Shown here: positions 1 to 5,021 of the stretch, one piece after another | Numbering within the stretch: the first letter of the stretch is position 1 | Layout: every line of letters begins with the position of its first letter | DNA from: an uncultured Eubacteriales bacterium | Lineage (GTDB): Bacteria > Bacillota > Clostridia > Oscillospirales > CAG-272 | Direction: 5' to 3' | Assembly: GCA_934489945.1 (NCBI GenBank) | Contig: CAKSSY010000086.1 | Coordinates: 1 to 5,966 of the forward strand | Length of the DNA: 5,966 bases | Notes under the pieces: model-generated | Database searches by the model: none | Seen by the model: the letters and a program-made list of their open reading frames with translations, nothing else | What the model was told of the DNA's origin: nothing | Program-made: the position numbers and the translations under genes

Positions 1-50
1 CTTTGCGCCTTTGGCTTCAAAGAAAAAGCGGCGAAGGAGTTTGCAGAAAG
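1..50 (-). repeat. Partial element II copy (third hairpin and linker), cut by the window edge
   Basis: This is the reverse complement of part of the element II copy at about 2065-2110. Shared blocks are CTTTGCGCC, GGCTTCAAAGAAAAAGCGGC and GGAGTTTGC. The visible part has CTTTG (1-5) and CAAAG (18-22) as the inner end of a hairpin whose other arm should lie before position 1. Here the GGAGTTTGC linker runs into the right end of an element I copy (from about 52). In the other element II copies the same linker leads to a GGGAACCC hairpin instead, so the modules are joined differently. No protein-coding role is supported. Confidence 0.75.
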
Positions 51-51
51 A

Positions 52-202
52 GAACGGTCAGGAACTTTTTGAAAAAGTTCCCGACACCCTCAAAAACTTT
101 TGGAACAAAAGGCAAAAGACGCGTCGCCGTGACGCAAGACAAAACGGCGAGACCGTAATAAAAGTTTTTGCGCCGCTTTTTTCAAAAAGCGGCACGTTCC
201 CC
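52..202 (-). repeat. Element I copy D, full length, reverse orientation
   Basis: A full copy of the roughly 150-bp repeat, opposite in orientation to copies A-C. Read on the plus strand it contains the right-end hairpin (arms GGAACTTTTT 61-70 and AAAAAGTTCC 72-81), one closing-stem arm CAAAAACTTTT (91-101), the small inner hairpin (121-135, GCGTC/GACGC arms in element orientation), the other closing-stem arm AAAAGTTTTTG (160-170), the left-end hairpin (172-193, GCCGC...GCGGC) and the flank CGTTCCCC (195-202). Both closing-stem arms are exact reverse complements, 11 bp. It ends 43 nt before uppP. An open frame crosses it, but the sequence is a repeat and is not called as a gene. Confidence 0.85.
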
Positions 203-229
203 TCGTTTTCCTATCAGCGTTTTTTAACA
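203..229 (-). repeat. Repeat-derived spacer in the uppP leader
   Basis: The plus-strand sequence is a close, imperfect match to the reverse complement of the spacer just left of element I copy B (about 2125-2150); compare TATCAGCGTTTTTT here with TATCGGCGTTTCTTTTT there. Repeat-derived sequence therefore runs to within about 7 nt of the uppP ribosome binding site. I see no convincing -35/-10 pair here. The uppP promoter is either upstream of the window or not recognisable by eye. Confidence 0.55.
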
Positions 230-235
230 TAATTC

Positions 236-241
236 GGGAGG
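236..241 (+). promoter_or_regulatory. Ribosome binding site of uppP
   Basis: GGGAGG, 4 nt before the ATG at 246 (part of GGGAGGAAATATG). It is close to consensus, slightly short in spacing, and fixes the start codon. Confidence 0.8.
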
Positions 242-245
242 AAAT

Positions 246-1127
246 ATGATAGAAATACTCAAAGCAATATTGTTCGGCATTATGGAGGGAATTACCGAGT
301 GGCTCCCCATCAGTTCGACAGGACATATGATCCTGCTTGACGAATTTGTCAAGCTGAACATATCGGACAACGCAGCACTTCGGGATGCGTTTTACAGCTT
401 TTTCGAGGTCGCAATCCAACTCGGCGCGATTCTTGCCGTGATTCTGCTTTATTTCCGAAAACTCAATCCGTTTGCATCGTCAAAATCTCCTGCCGAAAAA
501 AAGGCAACGTGGATGCTTTGGCTCAAGATACTGGTTGCACTGTTGCCGTCGGTCGTCCTCGGCTTTTTGCTTGACGACTGGATGGACGCACATCTCTACA
601 ATTCCGTCGTGGTTTCGATTGCCTTGATCGTGTACGGCATTGCTTTCCTATTTGTGGAGAAAATTCATGCGGCAAAAAAGTGGAATCTGGAGCCGTGTGA
701 CAATGTGGACGACGTTTCTCTGAAAACTGCCCTGTTCATTGGTGCGTTTCAGTGCCTTGCCATGATACCCGGCACTTCACGTTCGGGCTCAACCATTTTG
801 GGCGCGATGCTGTTGGGATTGTCACGCACCGCTGCCGCCGAGTTTTCGTTCTTCCTTGCCATCCCGACAATGGCGGGAGCCGGTGTCCTCCGCGGCTACA
901 AGTTTGTCCGGTTTCTCGGTGAAACCGGGACGGAAATGCCCGGTATGGCGTGGGTTGTGCTTGCGGTGGCGTGCACGGTGGCGTTTTTGGTTTCGCTTGC
1001 GGCGATACGGTTCCTCACGGACTTTGTAAAACGGCACAGCTTTGCTCCGTTCGGTGTCTACCGGATTGCGCTCGGTATTCTCGTGCTTCTGTATTTTGCA
1101 CCGGCGCAGGCTAAGATTGTGCTGTAA
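246..1127 (+). CDS. uppP: Undecaprenyl-diphosphate phosphatase (BacA/UppP family)
   Basis: Integral membrane enzyme that dephosphorylates undecaprenyl diphosphate to the monophosphate, recycling the lipid carrier for peptidoglycan and other wall polymers; overexpression of the family gives bacitracin resistance. The 293 residues match usual family length. The N-terminal signature EGITEWLPISSTGH (14-27) carries the acidic pair E14 and E18 and H27, and the second signature PGTSRSGST (175-183) carries R179. These match the catalytic residues known in E. coli UppP. EVAIQLGA (54-61) is also typical. About eight hydrophobic segments are visible (for example 53-70, 92-110, 121-138, 200-217, 234-256 and 270-287). 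The start follows GGGAGG at 4 nt spacing. The RNase M5-like gene begins 6 nt after the stop, so the two are probably co-transcribed. The leader is made largely of repeat sequence. Confidence 0.97.
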   Translation: MIEILKAILFGIMEGITEWLPISSTGHMILLDEFVKLNISDNAALRDAFYSFFEVAIQLGAILAVILLYFRKLNPFASSKSPAEKKATWMLWLKILVALLPSVVLGFLLDDWMDAHLYNSVVVSIALIVYGIAFLFVEKIHAAKKWNLEPCDNVDDVSLKTALFIGAFQCLAMIPGTSRSGSTILGAMLLGLSRTAAAEFSFFLAIPTMAGAGVLRGYKFVRFLGETGTEMPGMAWVVLAVACTVAFLVSLAAIRFLTDFVKRHSFAPFGVYRIALGILVLLYFAPAQAKIVL

Positions 1128-1133
1128 AACGGA

Positions 1134-1757
1134 ATGGAAAAACTGAAAATTCCCTATCCGATCATTGTGGAGGGGAAATATGACAAAATCAGGCTTTCCT
1201 CTGTTGCAGAGGCGCAGATTCTTACCACCGACGGCTTCGGAATCTTCAATCACGCCGAAAAACCGGCACTTTTTCGGTTGCTTGCCGCGAAAAGCCGCTT
1301 GATTGTGCTGACAGACAGCGACGGTGCAGGGAAACTCATTCGCTCCAAGATCGCGTCCTACATTCCGCCAGACCGCCTCATTCAGCTCTATATTCCGAGA
1401 GTGGAGGGAAAAGAGAGACGCAAGACGGCACCGTCCGCCGAGGGAACGCTCGGCGTTGAGGGAATGGAGAACGAGGTGCTGTATCGCCTGCTTGCCCCCT
1501 ACGCAACGGAAAATGCCGACGATGACAGACAGGCGTATTTCTCGAACCCGTTGTCAAAGACCGACTTTTTTATCGACGGGCTGACGGGAGGAGAAAACAG
1601 CGCGGCGCGACGTGATGAATTTGCGCGTTCGCTCGGACTCCCGCCCGGTATGACACCGAATGCTCTTCTCGCCGCTACCCGTCTTCTCCTTACATACCCC
1701 GAATATCTTCGGAAAGTCGGAAGGGAGGAGCGGGAGAACGGTCAGGAGCTCTCTTGA
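1134..1757 (+). CDS. rnmV: RNase M5-like 5S rRNA maturation endonuclease (Toprim + DUF4093)
   Basis: Probable ribonuclease M5, which in Bacillus trims 5S rRNA precursors. The 207 residues start with a Toprim domain: IIVEGKYD (10-17) has the conserved glutamate E13, and VLTDSDGAGKLIR (58-70) has the metal-binding D61 and D63. GVEGMENE (107-114) matches the family's GVEH-like block. The C-terminal part (about 142-195, DFFIDGL...LGLPPG...LLLTYPEYLRKV) fits the helical DUF4093 domain of RnmV. The ATG lies 6 nt after the uppP stop with only a weak purine stretch (ACGGA) before it, so translation is probably coupled to uppP. Unusually, the last seven residues ENGQELS and the stop come from an element I repeat fused to the gene end; the same ENGQEL reading occurs in copy D. 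A different Toprim nuclease is possible but less likely. Confidence 0.9.
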   Translation: MEKLKIPYPIIVEGKYDKIRLSSVAEAQILTTDGFGIFNHAEKPALFRLLAAKSRLIVLTDSDGAGKLIRSKIASYIPPDRLIQLYIPRVEGKERRKTAPSAEGTLGVEGMENEVLYRLLAPYATENADDDRQAYFSNPLSKTDFFIDGLTGGENSAARRDEFARSLGLPPGMTPNALLAATRLLLTYPEYLRKVGREERENGQELS

Positions 1758-1860
1758 AAAAATTCCGACATCCACAAAAAACTTTGAAAAAAGGAAAAGA
1801 TGCGCTATCGTTTTGCTTTATGTCACGGTAACGCATCTTTTCCTTTTTGTTTCAGGAGAA
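1734..1860. repeat. Rearranged element I relic (copy E), two halves head to head
   Basis: The left half (1734 to about 1804) matches the right end of element I in reverse orientation: GAGAACGGTCAGGA, then degenerate TTGAAAAAATTCCGACA, CAAAAAACTTTG and AAAAGATGCG. The right half (about 1811-1853, TTTTGC...GTCACGG...TCTTTTCC...TTTTGTTTC) matches the core in forward orientation, as in copy C 2371-2410. The original end hairpin is decayed. The left half overlaps the last codons of the RNase M5-like gene, and the junction forms the strong hairpin at 1788-1848. Confidence 0.65.
1788..1852 (+). terminator. Probable terminator of the uppP-rnmV unit
   Basis: A perfect 17-bp stem: AAAAAGGAAAAGATGCG (1788-1804) pairs with CGCATCTTTTCCTTTTT (1832-1848), with a 27-nt loop. 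The 3' arm ends in TTTTT followed by GTTT, giving a U-rich end 31 nt after the stop codon. Because the 5' arm starts with an A run, it could also act on transcripts from the minus strand. The large loop is unusual for an intrinsic terminator. It is built from repeat sequence. Confidence 0.6.
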
Positions 1861-1967
1861 CGTGCCGCTTTTTTCAAAAAGCGGCGCAAAAACTTTTATA
1901 TCGGTCTCGCCGTTTTGTCTTACGTTACGGCGACGTGTCTTTTCCAATTTGTTCAAGAGCTTTTGGG
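1855..1967 (+). repeat. Element I copy A, right end missing
   Basis: Flank GGAGAACGTG, then left hairpin GCCGCTTTTT (1864-1873) / AAAAAGCGGC (1876-1885), closing-stem arm CAAAAACTTTT (1887-1897), core CGGTCTCGCC (1902-1911), and inner hairpin ACGTT (1922-1926) / GACGT (1932-1936) around loop ACGGC. The second closing-stem arm is AAGAGCTTTTG, about 1955-1965; it still pairs with one mismatch and one wobble. The right-end hairpin seen in B, C and D is absent, and sequence passes through a short GGTGGTGTGAA linker into element II. Confidence 0.85.
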
Positions 1968-1980
1968 AAGGTGGTGTGAA

Positions 1981-2120
1981 CGTTTCCGCGTACACGCGGA
2001 AACGGAGCGGAGGGAACCCCTTTTCCCGAAAAGGGTTCCCTCCGCTTTCGTCTCTCCTGTTCTCTCGTGCAAACTCCTCAGCCGCTTTTTCTTTGAAGCC
2101 ATAGGCGCAAAGAAAAAGCG
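1981..2120 (+). repeat. Element II, three tandem hairpins
   Basis: Three hairpins in a row. The first has CGTTTCCGCG (1981-1990) pairing with CGCGGAAACG (1995-2004), loop TACA. The second has AGCGGAGGGAACCC (2006-2019) pairing with GGGTTCCCTCCGCT (2033-2046), with a further TTTT/AAAA extension past one bulged base. The third has CGCTTTTTCTTTG (2083-2095) pairing exactly with CAAAGAAAAAGCG (2108-2120), with an inner GCC/GGC. A 36-nt linker lies between hairpins two and three. A reverse copy of 1985-2076 ends the window with 86 of 92 bases identical, ungapped. No coding role is supported. Confidence 0.85.
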
Positions 2121-2149
2121 AAGCAAAAAGAAACGCCGATAAAGAGAAC

Positions 2150-2306
2150 GGGGGAACGTGCCGCTTTTTTCAAAAAGCGGCGCAAAAACTTTTATATCGG
2201 TCTCGCCATTTCGTTTTGCGTCACGGCGGCGCGCCTTTTCCCTTTTGTTCCAAAAGTTTTTGAGGGTGTCGGGAACTTTTTTCAAAAAGTTCCTGACCGT
2301 TCCCCC
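2150..2306 (+). repeat. Element I copy B, full length with 9-bp terminal inverted repeats
   Basis: The most complete copy. Ends are GGGGGAACG (2150-2158) and CGTTCCCCC (2298-2306), exact reverse complements. Inside are left hairpin GCCGC...GCGGC (2160-2181), closing-stem arm CAAAAACTTTT (2183-2193), inner hairpin GCGTC (2218-2222) / GGCGC (2228-2232) with loop ACGGC, second closing-stem arm AAAAGTTTTTG (2252-2262), and right hairpin GGAACTTTTT (2272-2281) / AAAAAGTTCC (2284-2293). An open frame on the minus strand crosses it but is repeat-driven. Confidence 0.88.
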
Positions 2307-2320
2307 GCGCGTCCTTGACC

Positions 2321-2466
2321 GCGCCGCCTTTGAAAAGGCGGGCGAAACTTTTGTGGCGGTCTCGCCATTTTGTTTTGCGTTACGGCGGCGCGTCTTTTCC
2401 CTTTTGTTTCAAAGGTTTTCGCGGGGTTTGGGGAGCCTTTTGCAAAAGGCTCCCCATCGTTCCCCC
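2321..2466 (+). repeat. Element I copy C, divergent sequence with preserved structure
   Basis: The core CGGTCTCGCCATTTTGTTTT matches the other copies, but every outer stem has a different sequence that still pairs. The left hairpin is CCGCCTTT (2324-2331) / AAAGGCGG (2334-2341). The closing stem is GCGAAACTTTTG (2342-2353) / CAAAGGTTTTCGC (2410-2422), with one bulge and one wobble. The inner hairpin is GCGTT (2377-2381) / GGCGC (2387-2391). The right hairpin is a perfect 26-bp palindrome (2430-2455, arm GGGGAGCCTTTT). It ends with CGTTCCCCC (2458-2466), like copy B, but has no matching left end. It lies 13 nt past the aspS stop, so it is the first structure in the aspS 3' region. Confidence 0.85.
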
Positions 2467-2479
2467 GTCTCCCGTTCTT

Positions 2480-4264
2480 TTACTCGGTTACGGAAATTCC
2501 AAGATCCTTGAGTGCGTCGGGATCCCCCGGTGCGGGACAGCCACTCATCAACTCGGATGCGTTCTGCACCTTCGGGAACGCAATGACATCGCGCAGGCTG
2601 TCGGCACCGAGCATGGTCATGACGAGGCGGTCAAGTCCCATACCCGAACCTCCATGAGGCGGTGCACCGAATTTATAAGCCTCCACCAGGAATCCGAATT
2701 TGCGTTCGATTTCCTCGGGGGAAAGTCCCAACGCCTTGAACATTCTTTCCTGGAGCTGCCAATCGGTAATACGGATGGAACCGGACAACAATTCGGTTCC
2801 GTTCAGAACCATGTCGTAGCATTTTGCACGCACGGAGCCGGGATCGCTGTCAAGATACGGCAGGCACTCCTCAAGCGGCATAGTGAAGGGATGGTGCATG
2901 GCGTCCCAGTGTTCGGTTTCCTCGTTCCACTCGAAGAAGGGAAATTCGGTAATCCACAGGAAGTTGTATTGTCCCTTGGGAATGATGTCCAGTTTTTTCG
3001 CCAGCATGATCCGCAGTGCGCCGAGCGTTGGCAGGACGACCTTATTTTTGTCGGCACAGATCAGCATGACATCGCCCTTTTCCATGCCGGCGGCGGCTTC
3101 TATGGCTCGAAGTTCCCCGGCTGTCATGAATTTGGCAAACGAACAGGAGGGTTCTTCGTCCACCCAACGGATATACGCAAGTCCCTTGGCACCGATGCCC
3201 TTGGCGTGGTCGGTCAGCTTGTCGATCTCTTTCCGGGTCAGAACCGATGCGGCGTTCTTTGCCACGATGGCACGGACGCTTCCGCCCGCCGCAATGGCAG
3301 AGGTAAACACCGAGAACCCGCAATCCTTCACAACCGCAGAAAGGTCGGTAATCTCCATTCCGTAGCGTGTGTCGGGCTTGTCCGAACCGTAACGCTCCAT
3401 TGCCTCACGGTAGGTGATGTGTTTCATGGGCGTTTCAATGTCGACATTCAGAATCTCCTTGAACACCCGTTTGATAAAGCCCTCGTTCATTGCCATGATG
3501 TCCTCCTGGGTAGCAAAGGACATTTCAAGGTCAATCTGTGTGAATTCGGGCTGACGGTCGGCACGGAGATCTTCGTCGCGGAAACAACGGGCAATCTGGA
3601 TATAACGGTCGAATCCCGAAACCATCAGAAGCTGTTTATAAAGCTGAGGAGACTGTGGCAGGGCATAGAAGGAGCCCTTATGGATACGGGACGGAACGAT
3701 ATAGTCGCGTGCTCCCTCGGGAGTCGGCTTAATCATCATGGGGGTTTCGATTTCGTAGAAACCGTTTTCGTAGTAATATTCACGGGCAACACGAGCAATC
3801 TCGTGACGCAGGTGAATATTGCGCTGCAATTCGGGACGGCGCAGGTCGAGATAGCGATATTTCAGCGCGGTTTCGTCTTTGACGTTGGAATTGTCGCTGA
3901 TTTCAAAGGGAGGGGTCTGTGCGGCGGAGAGAATTTTGAAGGACGTGACGGCAATTTCGATCGATCCTGTCGGAAGGTTTGGGTTGACCGCGCCCTCGCC
4001 GCGATGACGGACAATACCGTGAGCCGCCAGCACGTATTCCGAACGGGTGGCAAACGCCTTATCAAACACAGCCTTATCGGTGTTCTCGTCAAAAGCAAGC
4101 TGAACAATACCTGTACGGTCGCGAAGGTCGATGAAAATGAGCGAACCGAGGTCGCGCTGTCTCTGCACCCAGCCCATCACGCAGACCTCACTGCCGACGG
4201 CACTTACGGGTACTTCACCGCAGTAATAACTTCTTTTATCTTCTGCTGTTAAAAATTCTGCCAT
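2480..4264 (-). CDS. aspS: Aspartyl-tRNA synthetase
   Basis: Class II enzyme that charges tRNA-Asp with aspartate in the cytoplasm. The 594 residues match the bacterial-type length, which includes the GAD insertion domain. The N-terminal OB-fold anticodon domain has GWVQRQRDLGSLIFIDLRDR (31-50). The catalytic domain shows QSPQLYKQLLM (204-214), motif 2 RCFRDEDLRADRQPEFTQ (226-243), and motif 3 GMGLDRLVM (541-549) followed by IAFPK (561-565). The GAD domain fills about 300-420, and AMHHPFT (455-461) is typical. L39 in RDLG matches the discriminating enzymes of E. coli and Bacillus rather than the His of some non-discriminating ones; this hints at strict tRNA-Asp specificity but is not proof. 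The start follows AGGCAGG with 8 nt spacing. It is the second gene after the phosphoribosyltransferase, 18 nt apart, and probably co-transcribed. Confidence 0.98.
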   Translation of the reverse strand: MAEFLTAEDKRSYYCGEVPVSAVGSEVCVMGWVQRQRDLGSLIFIDLRDRTGIVQLAFDENTDKAVFDKAFATRSEYVLAAHGIVRHRGEGAVNPNLPTGSIEIAVTSFKILSAAQTPPFEISDNSNVKDETALKYRYLDLRRPELQRNIHLRHEIARVAREYYYENGFYEIETPMMIKPTPEGARDYIVPSRIHKGSFYALPQSPQLYKQLLMVSGFDRYIQIARCFRDEDLRADRQPEFTQIDLEMSFATQEDIMAMNEGFIKRVFKEILNVDIETPMKHITYREAMERYGSDKPDTRYGMEITDLSAVVKDCGFSVFTSAIAAGGSVRAIVAKNAASVLTRKEIDKLTDHAKGIGAKGLAYIRWVDEEPSCSFAKFMTAGELRAIEAAAGMEKGDVMLICADKNKVVLPTLGALRIMLAKKLDIIPKGQYNFLWITEFPFFEWNEETEHWDAMHHPFTMPLEECLPYLDSDPGSVRAKCYDMVLNGTELLSGSIRITDWQLQERMFKALGLSPEEIERKFGFLVEAYKFGAPPHGGSGMGLDRLVMTMLGADSLRDVIAFPKVQNASELMSGCPAPGDPDALKDLGISVTE

Positions 4265-4272
4265 GGAAGATA

Positions 4273-4279
4273 CCTGCCT
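4273..4279 (-). promoter_or_regulatory. Ribosome binding site of aspS
   Basis: Minus-strand AGGCAGG, 8 nt before the ATG, inside the 18-nt gap after the phosphoribosyltransferase stop. No separate promoter is visible in the gap. Confidence 0.65.
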
Positions 4280-4282
4280 TTC

Positions 4283-4840
4283 TTAACCGATGATATTTCC
4301 CGCATTGTCAAAAAGCGGAAGTTTTTCCAAAAAACGGATATCGGAGCGTCCCTGTGCGTCGCCCTCGGCGAGGATTGACATCCTGCCACAGATAACGCCG
4401 CCCGCGGTCTCTGCAAGCGTTTCCAAAGCGTGAAGGGATTCGCCGGTCGAGATTACATCGTCCACAATAAGGATCCGTTTGCCCTTCATCATGGCGGCAT
4501 CTTCTCCGTCAAGATAAAGAGTCTGTTCCTTCTTGGTGGTAATGGAGTTGACCGTGATTTTGAGGGGATTGGTCATGTACACCTTCATGCCTTTGCGGGC
4601 AACGAAGTATTTTTTGTCGCCGTGCTGACGAGCCATTTCATGAGCGAGCGGAATGCCCTTTGCCTCGGCGGTGATGAGATAGTCGTATTCCGGTGCCTTT
4701 TTCAGGAGTTCTCCTGCACAGGCGACGGTGAGTTCCTGGTCGCCGAAAATAATGAAGCCCGCGATACTGAGTTTGTCATTCAGAGGGCAGATGGGAAGTG
4801 CGCGGTCAAGACCGGCGATCTTCATGTGATGGTAGAGCAT
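4283..4840 (-). CDS. Purine-type phosphoribosyltransferase (APT/XPT-like, type I PRTase)
   Basis: Type I PRTase that probably joins a purine base to PRPP in purine salvage. The 185 residues contain the PRPP-binding loop RILIVDDVISTGESLH (122-137) with D127 and D128, preceded by ITAEAKGIPLAHEMA (56-70), the substrate-proximal strand and helix seen in adenine and xanthine phosphoribosyltransferases. The flexible-loop region (about 81-110, ARKGMKVYMTNP...VNSITTKKEQTLYLDG) recalls XPT more than classical APT, so I give no gene symbol. A regulatory PRTase without this enzymatic role cannot be excluded. The ATG at 4840 follows GGAGG by 8 nt; the internal ATG at codon 6 would be too far from it. It is the first gene of the unit with aspS, driven by the promoter at 4879-4906. 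The pairing may simply reflect shared growth-rate control. Confidence 0.9.
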   Translation of the reverse strand: MLYHHMKIAGLDRALPICPLNDKLSIAGFIIFGDQELTVACAGELLKKAPEYDYLITAEAKGIPLAHEMARQHGDKKYFVARKGMKVYMTNPLKITVNSITTKKEQTLYLDGEDAAMMKGKRILIVDDVISTGESLHALETLAETAGGVICGRMSILAEGDAQGRSDIRFLEKLPLFDNAGNIIG

Positions 4841-4848
4841 TTTCTTTT

Positions 4849-4853
4849 CCTCC
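4849..4853 (-). promoter_or_regulatory. Ribosome binding site of the phosphoribosyltransferase
   Basis: Minus-strand GGAGG, 8 nt before the ATG at 4840. It decides in favour of this start over the in-frame ATG five codons later. Confidence 0.8.
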
Positions 4854-4862
4854 GGGAATTTT

Positions 4863-4877
4863 GAATCATATAGATTC
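4863..4877. promoter_or_regulatory. Small inverted repeat at the predicted start of transcription
   Basis: GAATC (4863-4867) and GATTC (4873-4877) flank ATATA, just downstream of the minus-strand -10 box and about where transcription should start. It could be an operator half-site pair or a weak 5' hairpin. At 5 bp per arm, chance is a real alternative. Confidence 0.25.
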
Positions 4878-4878
4878 T

Positions 4879-4906
4879 ATTATACACCATCGTACCGAAA
4901 AGTCAA
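4879..4906 (-). promoter_or_regulatory. Sigma-A-type promoter for the phosphoribosyltransferase-aspS unit
   Basis: On the minus strand, TTGACT (4906-4901) and a perfect TATAAT (4884-4879) are separated by 16 nt. The predicted transcript starts near 4872, giving a leader of about 30 nt, too short for a riboswitch or T-box. Confidence 0.75.
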
Positions 4907-4915
4907 AGGGTTTTT

Positions 4916-4943
4916 ACGAAAAAAAGCAATTTTTCGTTTTTTT
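4916..4943 (+). other. AT-rich hairpin with T tract between the divergent promoters
   Basis: ACGAAAAA (4916-4923) pairs with TTTTTCGT (4930-4937) around AAGCAA, and TTTTTT follows. It has the form of a weak terminator on the plus strand, where it could stop antisense reading from the left. It also sits 18-46 nt upstream of the plus-strand -35 box, where an A/T-rich UP element would be. The sequence does not decide between these. Confidence 0.3.
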
Positions 4944-4961
4944 CCTGTCCGAAAGCGACGG

Positions 4962-4990
4962 TTGACAGGCGGTTTGCGGTGTGATATACT
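4962..4990 (+). promoter_or_regulatory. Sigma-A-type promoter with extended -10 for the radical SAM gene
   Basis: Perfect -35 TTGACA (4962-4967), 17-nt spacer, and -10 TATACT (4985-4990) preceded by TGA, which makes an extended -10 TGATATACT. Predicted start near 4997, about 25 nt before the ATG. This is the strongest promoter in the window by eye. Confidence 0.82.
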
Positions 4991-5021
4991 GTAAAAAAAC
5001 GGCGGAAGGGCGGAGCGAGGC

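Noticed and set aside
200..235. A uppP promoter using CATAAT (228-233) as -10
   Set aside because: No acceptable -35 lies at the right distance, and the transcript would start on the ribosome binding site.
1953..2285. A 110-codon minus-strand open frame in the repeat region
   Set aside because: It is composed of element I and II sequence, its frame depends on hairpin length, and codon-position conservation is lacking.
2430..2455. The perfect palindrome as an intrinsic terminator for aspS
   Set aside because: On the minus strand it is followed by AAACCCCGC rather than a T run, so it does not meet the standard definition. It may still slow polymerase or protect the 3' end.
1734..2466. The repeats as a CRISPR array
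   Set aside because: Units are about 150 bp, internally palindromic, unevenly spaced and in both orientations, with no unique regular spacers and no cas genes.
1734..2466. The repeats as an insertion sequence or retron
   Set aside because: No transposase, reverse transcriptase or RAYT-like gene is present. Only short non-autonomous-looking elements are visible.
2315..4252. A 645-codon open frame on the plus strand across aspS
   Set aside because: It lies antisense to an unambiguous aspartyl-tRNA synthetase, its translation has no recognisable domain, it has no ribosome binding site, and it runs in from repeat sequence. It is a by-product of aspS codon use.
4841..4878. A T-box or purine riboswitch upstream of the phosphoribosyltransferase-aspS unit
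   Set aside because: The predicted leader is only about 30 nt and contains no T-box or aptamer-like sequence.
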